A DNA stretch of 64,000 bases from Acidobacteriota bacterium. GTDB taxonomy: Bacteria > Acidobacteriota > JAAYUB01. The stretch spans positions 1 to 64,000 of the forward strand of contig JAKQOW010000019.1 of assembly GCA_029565065.1 (NCBI GenBank). The letters run 5' to 3'. The notes beneath the pieces were generated by a model that saw only the letters and a list, made by a program, of their open reading frames with translations, searched no databases and had not been told where the DNA came from. This document shows, in pieces, positions 7,119 through 15,820 of the stretch. The position numbers and the translations under genes were made by a program. Every line of letters begins with the position of its first letter. The stretch's first letter is position 1.

Positions 7119-9476
7119 ATGTCCATGAAAGACGATCTGCTGAGGATTCTCGACCAGCTCCACCGGGAGCACGTGTCCAGGCAGGAGCTGGCCGAGCGGC
7201 TCGACGCCGGCGCGGAGGACCGCCAGGCGTTTCGCGCGGCCGTGCGCGAGCTCGAGGCCGACGGCGTGCTGATCCGCGTCAAGAAAAACTACTACGCCGT
7301 CCGCGGCCGGGCCCGCCTGGTCACGGGCAAGTTGCAGTGCCACCGGAGCGGGTTCGGCTTCGTCATCGCCGATCCCGACTGCCACCCCGGCGGCGACGTG
7401 TACGTCCGCGCCGCCGATCTCGGCGACGCCACCCACGGCGACCGGGTGGCGGTCCAGCTCCTCGACGCCCGCCCGGGCGCCGCGCCGGAGCCGCCCCGCC
7501 CCGGCCGGTCCGGCCCCCGGCTCGAGGGGCGGATCGTCCACGTCCTGGAACGAGGGACGCCGCGGATCATCGGCCGGATCCTGTTCCTGAAAAAGCCGGT
7601 GGTGATCCCGCTGGACCCGCGATTCCACTACACCGTGCACCCCGTGAACACCGACGCGTTCGAGCTGGCGGACGGCGACATCGTCTCCGTCTCTCTGACC
7701 ACGGAACCGTCCACCCGCACGCGGCCCGAAGGCCGGATCGTGGCGCTGGTGGGCAAGCCCGACGACCCGGAGCTGCCGTACAAGATCGCCCTGAGCCAGC
7801 ACGACATCCCCACCGAGTTCCCGCCCGAGGTCCTGGCCGAAGCGCGGCGCGCCCTGAAGGTGATCACCGCCGATGAACTCGCCGGCCGGGCGGACTTGCG
7901 CCATCTCCCGGCCGTCACCATCGACGGCGAAACCGCCTTCGACTTCGACGACGCCGTCAACGCCGTGCGGCGCCCCGACGGCGGTTACACCCTGTGGGTG
8001 CACATCGCCGACGTCTCCCGCTACGTTCCGGCCGACGGCGCCGTGGACCGCGAGGCGCTGCGCCGCGGCACCTCGGTCTACTTTCCCGACCGGGCCGTCC
8101 CCATGCTCCCCGAGGACCTCTCCAGCGACATCTGCTCCCTCCTGCCCGACCAGGACCGCCTGACGTTCACGGCGGAGCTCACCATCGACGGCCGCACCGG
8201 CCGGACCACCGCCGCCCGGTTCATGCCTTCGGTGATCCGCTCCCGGGCCCGGATGACCTACACCCAGGTCGCCGCCATCCTCGACGGCGACCCGGCAGCG
8301 CGGGCGCAGCACCCCGAGCTGGCCGCCGAGTGCGACGGCATGGCCGAGCTGGCCCGACTGCTCAACGCGCGGCGGCGGCAGCGCGGCGCCATCGACTTCG
8401 ACCTGCCCGAAGAGGAGGTCCGCTGCGACCCGGCGGGCGCCGTGATCGGAATCTTCAAGTCGGAGCGCACCTTCGCCCACCGGCTCATCGAGGAGTTCAT
8501 GCTCGCGGCGAACGAGGCCGTGGCCGCCTACTTCCAGTCCCGGGAGCTGCCCTCCATCTACCGGATCCACGAGCCGCCCGACGCCATGAAGGTGCAGGAA
8601 CTGGCCGAGACCGCCGCCTGCTTCGGCTACACCTTCGATCCGGATGCGGAGGCGTACACGCCGCGCGATTTCCAGGCGCTGGCGGACCGGTTCGAGGATT
8701 CGCCGGTGGGCCAGTACCTTGCCTATGTCATGCTGCGGACGTTCAAGCTGGCCGTGTATTCGGAGCGCAACAGCGGCCACTTCGGGCTGGCCGCCGACGA
8801 CTACACCCACTTCACCTCGCCCATCCGCCGCTACCCCGACCTGATCGTCCACCGGCTGCTGCGTCACGCACTGGCTCATCCCGACAGCCCCACGCCGCCC
8901 GGCTACGACACCGCGGCGCTCCACGAGATCGCGGTGCGCGCCTCGGAGCGGGAGCGCGAGGCGGTGGAAGCCGAGCGGGAAGTGCTGGCCTGGAAGAAGG
9001 CCGAGTTCATGCAGCAGCACGTGGGCGGGGAGTTCGAAGGGTTCGTCTCCGGCCTCCGGCCGTCGGGCCTGAACGTGCAGCTGACGCGCTTTTTCATCGA
9101 GGGCTTCATCCCCCTGTCCGGCCTCATGGACGACTATTACATCTTCGACGAACGGCGGCACCTGTTCTACGGCGAGCGGGGCGGCCGGGTGTTCGCCCTG
9201 GGCACGCCGTTGACGGTGCGGGTGGACCGCGTGGACATGGTCCGGTACCAGACGGAATTTTCGCTGGTCGGCGGCGGAACCGCAACGGACGCGCCGCGGA
9301 CCAAGGCGCGCCGGCCCGGCCGCGGCGCCGCCGGACCGACGCCGGCCAAGGGCCGGAACACCGCTCGCCGGACGGAGACGAAGGGCGCCCGGCCGCGCGT
9401 CAAGACGCACCGGGTCAAACCGCCCAGCCGTCGGCGGGACGGCGGCTCCCGCCGCCAGGGACGACGCTCGCGCTGA
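7119..9476 (+). CDS. rnr: ribonuclease R
   Basis: This 785-residue 3'-5' exoribonuclease degrades structured RNA. In order it has a winged-helix RNase R N-domain (about 1-65), cold-shock OB folds (about 70-220, including GDVYVRAADL), the RNB catalytic domain starting with TIDGETAFDFDDAV (about 266-279, whose aspartates bind Mg2+), and a C-terminal S1 domain (about 635-710, GGEFEGFVSGL). A strongly basic tail of about 60 residues rich in Arg, Lys and Gly follows, typical of RNase R RNA-binding extensions. The start MSMKDDLLRIL follows the predicted transcription start. The reading frame is open upstream to 7038, but that part overlaps the promoter. The gene stands alone, divergent from the membrane protein. 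Confidence 0.95.
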   Translation: MSMKDDLLRILDQLHREHVSRQELAERLDAGAEDRQAFRAAVRELEADGVLIRVKKNYYAVRGRARLVTGKLQCHRSGFGFVIADPDCHPGGDVYVRAADLGDATHGDRVAVQLLDARPGAAPEPPRPGRSGPRLEGRIVHVLERGTPRIIGRILFLKKPVVIPLDPRFHYTVHPVNTDAFELADGDIVSVSLTTEPSTRTRPEGRIVALVGKPDDPELPYKIALSQHDIPTEFPPEVLAEARRALKVITADELAGRADLRHLPAVTIDGETAFDFDDAVNAVRRPDGGYTLWVHIADVSRYVPADGAVDREALRRGTSVYFPDRAVPMLPEDLSSDICSLLPDQDRLTFTAELTIDGRTGRTTAARFMPSVIRSRARMTYTQVAAILDGDPAARAQHPELAAECDGMAELARLLNARRRQRGAIDFDLPEEEVRCDPAGAVIGIFKSERTFAHRLIEEFMLAANEAVAAYFQSRELPSIYRIHEPPDAMKVQELAETAACFGYTFDPDAEAYTPRDFQALADRFEDSPVGQYLAYVMLRTFKLAVYSERNSGHFGLAADDYTHFTSPIRRYPDLIVHRLLRHALAHPDSPTPPGYDTAALHEIAVRASEREREAVEAEREVLAWKKAEFMQQHVGGEFEGFVSGLRPSGLNVQLTRFFIEGFIPLSGLMDDYYIFDERRHLFYGERGGRVFALGTPLTVRVDRVDMVRYQTEFSLVGGGTATDAPRTKARRPGRGAAGPTPAKGRNTARRTETKGARPRVKTHRVKPPSRRRDGGSRRQGRRSR

Positions 9477-9509
9477 GCGAGCGGCTCGCGGCCGCCGCCG
9501 CGATCCGGT

Positions 9510-9539
9510 GTAACATGGACGGTCCGGACAGCGTATAAT
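9510..9539 (+). promoter_or_regulatory. sigma-70 promoter of the TPR gene, consensus -10
   Basis: A perfect TATAAT at 9534-9539 is preceded, 18 bases upstream, by GTAACA (9510-9515, 4 of 6 match to TTGACA). It overlaps an upstream in-frame ATG at 9538, so that ATG cannot be the start. Confidence 0.65.
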
Positions 9540-9570
9540 GAAACCTCTGAGACTCGGTGGGAGGCCGCAC

Positions 9571-10326
9571 ATGCATCGCATCATCGTCGTTTGGATCGCC
9601 CTGGCGCTCCTGACCGCCGCGCTCGCGGCCCAGGAGGAGGAAGCGGTCAAGACCGATCCCAACACGGTCAAGAAGGCGTCCGCGCTGTTCGACAAGGGTG
9701 TCCAGGCCGCTCAGAAGGGCGACCTGAACGGAGCGGAACAGCTCTTCCAGCAATCGCTCAAGACTTATCCGCTGGTCCCCGGCGCCTATGTGGAGCTCGG
9801 CAAGATCGCCATGGCCCGCCAGAATCCGGCCCAGGCGGTGGAGTTCTACCTCAAGGCCCGCGACACCTATCACGCCCTGCATGACCAGAAGCTCAAGGAC
9901 TTGAACCGCGTCCAGAACGAGGAGCGACAGCGCGCCCAGAACAGCCAGACCGCCCGGAGCTCAACGTCCGGCAGCGGCGGCTTCGCCAAGAACGCCGTCA
10001 TCGAGTCGCGCAATCAGATGGCCGAGGACCAGCGCGACATCGTCAATGAGCAGCAGGAAGTCGAAATCCCCGCCCTGTTCTATCTTTACCTGGGCGGCGC
10101 GTACATGCGCCTGGGCAAGCACGACCTGGCGGAACAGGAGTTCACGGCCGGCATCCGGCGGGATCCCGGGCTGGCGCCCCTGCACTTCAACCTGGCCGTG
10201 GTGTACCTGGTCAAGGGACGGTTCGACCAGTCGGCCGTCGAGGCCCGCGCCGCCAGGGACCTGGGCTTTCAGCTTCCGCCCCAGTTCGTCCAGGATCTGG
10301 AAAGTCGCGGCAAGCTCAAGCTGTAG
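9571..10326 (+). CDS. exported TPR-repeat protein
   Basis: This 251-residue protein begins MHRIIVVWIALALLTAALAAQ, a cleavable signal peptide. Two TPR-containing blocks follow: residues about 35-110 (ALFDKGVQAAQKGDLNGAEQLFQQ, YVELGKIAMARQNPAQAVEFY) and about 165-240 (YLYLGGAYMRLGKHDLAEQEF, HFNLAVVYLVKGRFDQSAVEAR). A charged Gln/Asn-rich linker joins them. TPRs mediate protein-protein contacts, so a periplasmic scaffold role is likely, but no partner is indicated. The ATG at 9571 is chosen because GGTGGGAGG sits 6 bases upstream and because the earlier ATG lies in the -10 box. A weak hairpin follows at 10354-10376. Confidence 0.8.
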   Translation: MHRIIVVWIALALLTAALAAQEEEAVKTDPNTVKKASALFDKGVQAAQKGDLNGAEQLFQQSLKTYPLVPGAYVELGKIAMARQNPAQAVEFYLKARDTYHALHDQKLKDLNRVQNEERQRAQNSQTARSSTSGSGGFAKNAVIESRNQMAEDQRDIVNEQQEVEIPALFYLYLGGAYMRLGKHDLAEQEFTAGIRRDPGLAPLHFNLAVVYLVKGRFDQSAVEARAARDLGFQLPPQFVQDLESRGKLKL

Positions 10327-10353
10327 AGGCGACCGTCGCCACCCGGCCGCCAG

Positions 10354-10376
10354 CCGCCCGGCCCCCGGCCGGGCGG
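10354..10376 (+). terminator. possible terminator hairpin after the TPR gene
   Basis: CCGCCCGGCC, loop CCC, GGCCGGGCGG is a perfect 10-bp stem 27 bases after the stop. The downstream tract is TCATTCC rather than a U-run, so termination is uncertain. Confidence 0.4.
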
Positions 10377-10404
10377 TCATTCCGCCTTCCGGCACACTTC
10401 CATC

Positions 10405-10433
10405 TTTTCAAACCGGCCGTTTTCGGTTACAGT
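10405..10433 (+). promoter_or_regulatory. putative promoter, near-leaderless, of the propeller histidine kinase
   Basis: TTTTCA (10405-10410), a 17-base spacer and TACAGT (10428-10433) would start transcription about 2 bases before the ATG at 10443. No Shine-Dalgarno sequence is present between them. Confidence 0.35.
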
Positions 10434-10442
10434 CATAAGTGA

Positions 10443-13400
10443 ATGGTTTCACCAATTCACGCCAAACGCTGGCCGGGTGTCGTCGCCCGCTGGGTGGTGG
10501 CCGTGCTGGGCTGGGCCGCCGTTCCGGTTCTGTTCGCCCTGGATCCGGCCAAACCGCTCAACCAGTTTGTCATCGATCAGTGGACCACCGAACACGGCCT
10601 GCAGCAAAAAGCGGTCACGGCGGTCAGCCAGACACGGGACGGCTACCTCTGGGTGGGCACGTACGACGGCGTCGCCCGGTTCGACGGGATGCGTTTCACC
10701 ATCCTGGACAAATGGAATCTGCCGGTCATCGGCAGCAACAACATTTTCGCCATCCATGAGGATCGCGGCGGCAACCTCTGGATCGCCACGTCCGACGGCC
10801 TCGCCTGCCGGCGCGGCGGCCGCTGGATCCGCTACGACACCTCCCACGGACTCACGAGCAATTTCATCCTGACCATCTACGAGGACCCGTCGGGCCGGAT
10901 GTGGTTCGGCACCACCCACGGCCTTTGCTGGTTCGCCGACGGGGTGTTCGTGGCGGAGACGCTGCCCGGGGCGCCGGACCGGCAGTATGTGTCCGCCATT
11001 GTCCGTGACCGGGACGGCCGCCTCTGGGTGGGCACCGACGGCGATGGCCTGTTCGTCATGAAAGACGGCCAGTCGACCCGCTACGGCGAGCGGAACGGGC
11101 TGCCGGGCAACCAGGTTCGGGCCCTGTGCCACGACACCGCCGGCCGCGTCTGGGTGGCCACCAGCCGGGGTCTGGCCCGCTTCTCCGCCGGGCGGCCGGA
11201 GCCCCTCGCCCTGCCACCCCGGCTGGCGGCGGTCGAAGTGCGCGCCCTGCGCGTGGACCATCAAGGCCTGGTGTGGATCGGCGCCAGCGACGGCATGCTG
11301 TACCGGCACCGCGACGGCGAGTTCGAGGGCGTGGGGCTGGAGCGCGGGCTGCTCAACAACTCCATCTATGCCATCTGGGAGGACCGCGAGGGGAGCCTGT
11401 GGCTGGGCACGTACCGCAACGGGCTCATGCGCCTGAAGGACAACAATTATTTGATCTTCAACTCGCAGAGCGGCCTGCCCATGGACGTGGTCCGCTCGCT
11501 CTACGAAGACCGGGCCGGCCGAGTCTGGATCGGCACCGTCGGCGGCGGCATGGTCCGCTACGCCGACAACCGGTTCGACGTGTACGACCGCGCCGACGGC
11601 CTACCCGACGACCGGATCTGGGCGTTTGCCGAAACCGCCGACGGTTCGCTCTGGGTGGGCACCTACGGGGGCGGCATCTTCCAGTTCCAGGACGGCGTGC
11701 GGCGCGTCATCTCCACCCGGACGGGGCTGTCCAACGACATCGTGCGGGCGGTCTGCGTGGACCGCCGCGGCGACATCTGGGCGGGCACCAACGGCGGCGG
11801 CATCGACGTGATCCGCGGCGGACAGGTAATCCGAAACTACAGCACCCGCAACGGGCTCACCGATAACTTCATCTTCGCGATCCACCAGGACCGCCGGGGG
11901 CGGATGTGGGTAGGCACATACAACGGCGGGCTGCTCTGCCAGGACGGTGAGACGTGGAAGGCGTTCGGCGCAGCCGATGGATTCACCGACGCGGCGGTCT
12001 GGTGCATCTTCGAGGACGCCGGCGGCGATCTCTGGATCGGCACCAACGGCAGCGGGCTGTACCGGCACCGCGACGGCCGGTTTCGCCGGATCACGGTGTC
12101 GGACGGCCTGCTCGGCGATTCGGCGTTTCAGATCGTTGAGGACGAGCAGGGCTCCCTGTGGGTGATCTCCAACCGCGGAGTCTTCAAGGGCGACAAGGAG
12201 GCGTTCAACCGGTTCGCCGACGGCCAGCTGGATCGGATCACGACCACCTCCTTCGAGGGCACCGAGGGGGTGAACCGCCTGGAGTGCGACGGGCCGGCCC
12301 AGCCGGCCGGGATCTGCGGCCGGGACGGCAAGCTGTGGCTGGCCTCGATCAAGGGCGCGGTGATGATCGATTCGGCCTACAGCCGGGTGAACACAATCGT
12401 GCCCAACGTGGTCATCGAACAGGTGACGACCGACACCCGTTTCCTCAAAACCGACCGTCCCATCGAACTCCCGCCGGGTACGGACCGGATCACCATCGGC
12501 TTCACCGCGCTGAGCCTGCTGGCGCCGAAGAAAGTGCGCTTCCAGTACCAGTTGGAGGGCTTCGAGCAGCACTGGAGCCCCGTCACCCGGCAGCGCGCCG
12601 TCAGCTACACCAACCTGCCGCCGGGCGAGTACACGTTCAAGGTGATCGCCTGCAACAACGACGGCATCTGGAACCGCACCGGCGCCCGCATCGCGCTGAC
12701 GGTGCAGCCCTTCTTTCACCAGACGCTGTTCTTCCGCATCCTGCTGGCGCTGGCGGTCATCGGCGCGGCCCTGGGCGCGCACTTCTACCGGCTCCGGCGG
12801 CTGAACGCCCGGCAGCAGGAGCTGGAGCGGCTGGTGGGCGAGCGCGTCCGCGACCTGCGCCTGGTCAACACCCAGCTCATCCGCGCCAACGAGCTCAAGA
12901 GCGAGCTGCTGAGCATCGCCGCGCATGATCTGAAAAATCCCCTTCAGGCCGTGCTCGGCTACGCGGAGATGATCCTGCAGCAACATCCCCAGCGGGAGGA
13001 GCTGGAGCGACGGGTGAACAAGATCTTCCAGGCGTCGCAGGAGATGCTGTCCATGATCAACGATCTGCTGCAGTCATCGCAGATCGAAAGCGGCGAGATG
13101 GAGCTCGACCTCAAGCCCGTCAACCTGAGCCTGCTCGCCCACCTGGTGGTGGACGGCTACCGCGACTGGGCGCGCCGGAAGGGGCAGTCGTTCACCGTGG
13201 TGATCGAGGAGGAGTGCTTCGTGATGGGAGACACGCTCCGCCTGAAGGAGATCCTCGACAACCTGGTGAGCAACGCCGTCAAGTTCTCGCCCCTCGACGG
13301 CGTGATCGACGTCCGCGTCGAGCCGGTGGAAGACCGGATCCGCTTCGAAATCCGGGACAGCGGATCGGGGCTCACACCCGACGACATGACCCGAATTTTC

Positions 13401-13583
13401 GGCCGCTTCCAGCGCCTCAGCACCCAGCCCACCGGCGGCGAGTCCTCCACCGGGCTGGGACTGCACATCACCAAGCGCCTGGTGGAGCTGCAGCACGGCG
13501 TCATCCGCATCGAGAGCTCGCCCGGCGCCGGCAGTGTCTTCATCGTGGAGTTTCCCGCCACCGACGCGGCGCCGGACGCGTGA
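10443..13583 (+). CDS. two-component sensor histidine kinase with beta-propeller sensor
   Basis: This 1046-residue sensor starts with a signal peptide or first membrane helix (about 10-35). A long periplasmic region follows, made of repeated strands of the form G-LW-IGT/WVGTxxGG (about 60-680), i.e. two Reg_prop seven-bladed propellers, then a Y_Y_Y Ig-like domain (about 690-755, VRFQYQLEGFEQHW). One membrane helix (about 761-781) precedes a cytoplasmic HisKA domain with phospho-acceptor His828 in AAHDLKNPL. The HATPase_c domain has N-box LDNLVSNAVKF, G1 DSGSGL and G2 STGLGLHI. There is no receiver domain and no response regulator next to it. Hybrid relatives in Bacteroidetes sense polysaccharide fragments, but the ligand here is unknown. 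The gene is monocistronic and ends before a terminator. Confidence 0.93.
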   Translation: MVSPIHAKRWPGVVARWVVAVLGWAAVPVLFALDPAKPLNQFVIDQWTTEHGLQQKAVTAVSQTRDGYLWVGTYDGVARFDGMRFTILDKWNLPVIGSNNIFAIHEDRGGNLWIATSDGLACRRGGRWIRYDTSHGLTSNFILTIYEDPSGRMWFGTTHGLCWFADGVFVAETLPGAPDRQYVSAIVRDRDGRLWVGTDGDGLFVMKDGQSTRYGERNGLPGNQVRALCHDTAGRVWVATSRGLARFSAGRPEPLALPPRLAAVEVRALRVDHQGLVWIGASDGMLYRHRDGEFEGVGLERGLLNNSIYAIWEDREGSLWLGTYRNGLMRLKDNNYLIFNSQSGLPMDVVRSLYEDRAGRVWIGTVGGGMVRYADNRFDVYDRADGLPDDRIWAFAETADGSLWVGTYGGGIFQFQDGVRRVISTRTGLSNDIVRAVCVDRRGDIWAGTNGGGIDVIRGGQVIRNYSTRNGLTDNFIFAIHQDRRGRMWVGTYNGGLLCQDGETWKAFGAADGFTDAAVWCIFEDAGGDLWIGTNGSGLYRHRDGRFRRITVSDGLLGDSAFQIVEDEQGSLWVISNRGVFKGDKEAFNRFADGQLDRITTTSFEGTEGVNRLECDGPAQPAGICGRDGKLWLASIKGAVMIDSAYSRVNTIVPNVVIEQVTTDTRFLKTDRPIELPPGTDRITIGFTALSLLAPKKVRFQYQLEGFEQHWSPVTRQRAVSYTNLPPGEYTFKVIACNNDGIWNRTGARIALTVQPFFHQTLFFRILLALAVIGAALGAHFYRLRRLNARQQELERLVGERVRDLRLVNTQLIRANELKSELLSIAAHDLKNPLQAVLGYAEMILQQHPQREELERRVNKIFQASQEMLSMINDLLQSSQIESGEMELDLKPVNLSLLAHLVVDGYRDWARRKGQSFTVVIEEECFVMGDTLRLKEILDNLVSNAVKFSPLDGVIDVRVEPVEDRIRFEIRDSGSGLTPDDMTRIFGRFQRLSTQPTGGESSTGLGLHITKRLVELQHGVIRIESSPGAGSVFIVEFPATDAAPDA

Positions 13584-13595
13584 TTTCCCGCCAAC

Positions 13596-13629
13596 AAAAA
13601 AGCCATGGCGCCGGCACCGGCGCCATGGC
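13596..13629 (-). terminator. rho-independent terminator of sppA
   Basis: GCCATGGCGCCGG and its perfect 13-bp complement (13602-13629, 2-base loop) are followed on the minus strand by TTTTTT. It lies in the convergent gap. On the plus strand the stem has no U-tract, so it serves sppA best and may block read-through from the kinase gene. Confidence 0.85.
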
Positions 13630-13667
13630 CCGAATGCGCTCGGCCGGGCGGCCGGCCGGATGCGAAA

Positions 13668-15590
13668 CTATTCCACCGCGTAGGGGCAGTACGCGTACAT
13701 GCCCCGGGGGTCGTTGAAGCGGGCGTAGAGCATGGCCTGGCGGGACAGCGCCCGGGTCTCGCGCAGGAACGGCAGGTGGCTCACGCCGGCGTCGGCCGGC
13801 TGGTCGAGGTAGACGGCGGCGCCGGCCAACATTTCGGTGACCAGGCGCTGCTTCCAATCCAGCTCCTTCTCGATGTAACGGACCTTGTAGTCCTTGCCCA
13901 GCTTGGCCCGCGCCGCCGCGGATTCGATGGCCTGGGGCAGGCCGCCCAGTTTGTCCACGAGACCGACCTGCAGGGCATCCTCGCCGCTCCAGACCCGGCC
14001 GCGGGCGATCTTGTCCACGGCCTCCTTGCTCATCTTGCGCGCTTCGGCCACGCGGGTGAGGAAGTCGTCATAGCCCTTGTTGATGATCAGCTGGATCACC
14101 TCGCCCACCTCGGGGTTGAACGGCCGGTCGGGCCGCATGGCGCCGGCGAGCGGGGTAGTGCCCACGCCGTCCACGTGCACGCCGAGGTATTTGGCCAGCG
14201 GTTTGTCCACGGTCGGAAACATCCCGAAGATGCCGATTGAACCGGTGATGGTGGCGGGACTGGCCCAGATCTCGTCAGCGGACGTGGAGATCCAATAGCC
14301 GCCCGAGGCGGCCACGCTGCCCATGGACACGACCACCGGCTTGCCCGCCTTCCGGGCCAGCTCGCACTCGCGCCGGATGACTTCGGAGGCGAAGGCGCTG
14401 CCGCCGGGGGAGTCCACCCGCAGCACGATGGCCTTCACGTCCTTGTTCTGCCGGGCCTGGCGGATCAGGGCCGCGGTGGAATCGCCGCCGATGGTGCCTG
14501 CGGGCTGGCTGCCGTCCAGGATCTCACCCTTGGCCACGACCACCCCCACCAGGTTGCCGGAGGCCTTGGCGCCGCTCCGGTCCTCGTCGCGCGCCGCGAG
14601 GTACTCGGTGTAGGCGATCTGTTTGAAGGAGTGCGACTCCTCGTCCTCGCCCACAAGCTGGATCAGGCGGGCCCGCACCTCGTCCGGGTTGGCCAGCTTG
14701 TCCACCAGCCGGGCCTTGAGGGCCAGTTCGCTCAACTGGCCGTGGTGGGCCGCGACGTTGGCCTTGAAGTTGTCGATGTACGCCTGCAGGTCGGCCACCT
14801 GGAGCTTGCGGCCGGCGGCGGTCTCGCGCAGATAGGTGGCCCACAGGTCGTTCAGGTACGCCAGATTGGCCTCCTTGGACTCGGCGGACATGTCGTTGCG
14901 CAGGAACGGTTCCACCGCCGACTTGTACTCGCCCACCCGGAAGACGTGCACCTCGACCTCGAGCTTGTCGAGCCCGTCCTTGAAGAAGGTGGTGAAGCGG
15001 CCGAAGCCCTCCAGGATGATCCCGCCCTGGGGATGCAGGAACACCTCGTCTGCCTGGGCCGCCAGGAAGTAGCCGTTCTGGCCGTACTCGTTGCCGGTGG
15101 CGATGACCTTCTTGCCCGATTTCTTGAAGTCGACGATGGCCGCCTTCAGGTCGAGCAGCTTGCTCATGCCGACGCTGCCCAGGTCATCCAGGTCCAGCAC
15201 CAGCGCTGCGATCCGGTCGTCGGCCTTGGCGGCCTGGATGGCGTCCAGCAGGTCTTTGAGCAGCGTCTCCGGCTCGCCCTGCCCGGTGAGCTGGTCGGTG
15301 AACCGGCCCAGCGGATCGCCGCTGATCTGCTCCACCACGGCGCCCGTGGGATTGATCACCAGGGCCGCCTTGTCGGGCACCTTCGAGCCGAAGCCCTGAA
15401 GCAGGATGACGATCAGGGCGATGACGATGATCACGAACAGCGTGTTCACGACAAACCGTCGCAGCCGGTCGATGCCGCGGCCGAAGGCGCCCAGCCAGGC
15501 CAGCCGGCTGCGCCGGGGGGCGGGTGGTTCGTACCGTGGTTCGGGCGCCGGCGCCGGTGCTTCGTTGTAGGGGGTGTACGCGTCGGACAT
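13668..15590 (-). CDS. sppA: signal peptide peptidase SppA, 67K type
   Basis: This 640-residue inner-membrane serine protease degrades released signal peptides in the periplasm. A Pro-rich cytoplasmic tail (1-45) precedes one membrane helix (about 46-65) and tandem ClpP-like peptidase domains, as in the large E. coli SppA. The Ser-Lys dyad is visible: Lys223 in YKSAVEPFL of the first domain and Ser429 in VAASGGYWI of the second. VDSPGGSAF (about 392-400) forms the usual loop before the nucleophile. The ATG at 15590 follows a GAGGAGG ribosome site and a TTGCGC-17-TATAGT promoter. The gene is monocistronic and ends at a strong terminator. Confidence 0.93.
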   Translation of the reverse strand: MSDAYTPYNEAPAPAPEPRYEPPAPRRSRLAWLGAFGRGIDRLRRFVVNTLFVIIVIALIVILLQGFGSKVPDKAALVINPTGAVVEQISGDPLGRFTDQLTGQGEPETLLKDLLDAIQAAKADDRIAALVLDLDDLGSVGMSKLLDLKAAIVDFKKSGKKVIATGNEYGQNGYFLAAQADEVFLHPQGGIILEGFGRFTTFFKDGLDKLEVEVHVFRVGEYKSAVEPFLRNDMSAESKEANLAYLNDLWATYLRETAAGRKLQVADLQAYIDNFKANVAAHHGQLSELALKARLVDKLANPDEVRARLIQLVGEDEESHSFKQIAYTEYLAARDEDRSGAKASGNLVGVVVAKGEILDGSQPAGTIGGDSTAALIRQARQNKDVKAIVLRVDSPGGSAFASEVIRRECELARKAGKPVVVSMGSVAASGGYWISTSADEIWASPATITGSIGIFGMFPTVDKPLAKYLGVHVDGVGTTPLAGAMRPDRPFNPEVGEVIQLIINKGYDDFLTRVAEARKMSKEAVDKIARGRVWSGEDALQVGLVDKLGGLPQAIESAAARAKLGKDYKVRYIEKELDWKQRLVTEMLAGAAVYLDQPADAGVSHLPFLRETRALSRQAMLYARFNDPRGMYAYCPYAVE

Positions 15591-15660
15591 CTTGGGGACC
15601 TCCTCTCACTTCGCCCGCCGCTCGTCGCGAACGCCGGGGATGTTCTATGGAATTTAGGGC

Positions 15661-15689
15661 ACTATACTCCGCCGCATGTCGTCGCGCAA
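15661..15689 (-). promoter_or_regulatory. sigma-70-type promoter of sppA
   Basis: On the minus strand, TTGCGC (15689-15684), a 17-base spacer and TATAGT (15666-15661) give a predicted start near 15654, about 65 bases before the sppA ATG. Confidence 0.6.
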
Positions 15690-15758
15690 GGCGGTGGTAT
15701 GCCAAACCAGTACGCAGGATCCCGGCAATTTGTTTCATCCGCCGCTCGGGAGGGCGCG

Positions 15759-15787
15759 TTGCATCGGATCGTTCCATCCCGTACAAT
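15759..15787 (+). promoter_or_regulatory. sigma-70-type promoter of the aldehyde dehydrogenase gene
   Basis: TTGCAT (15759-15764), a 17-base spacer and TACAAT (15782-15787) predict a start near 15794. The reading frame open from 15524 is therefore not the real start. Confidence 0.6.
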
Positions 15788-15820
15788 GCGGGGGCATCAT
15801 GCCGAAACAGGAGGTGGCGC

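Noticed and set aside
9465..9483. CGCTCG...CGAGCG hairpin over the rnr stop codon as a terminator
   Set aside because: The stem is only 6 bp, overlaps the coding end and has no U-tract.
7029..9695. 888-codon minus-strand frame opposite rnr
   Set aside because: It is a shadow of RNase R in a high-GC sequence, with no recognisable domain, promoter or ribosome site.
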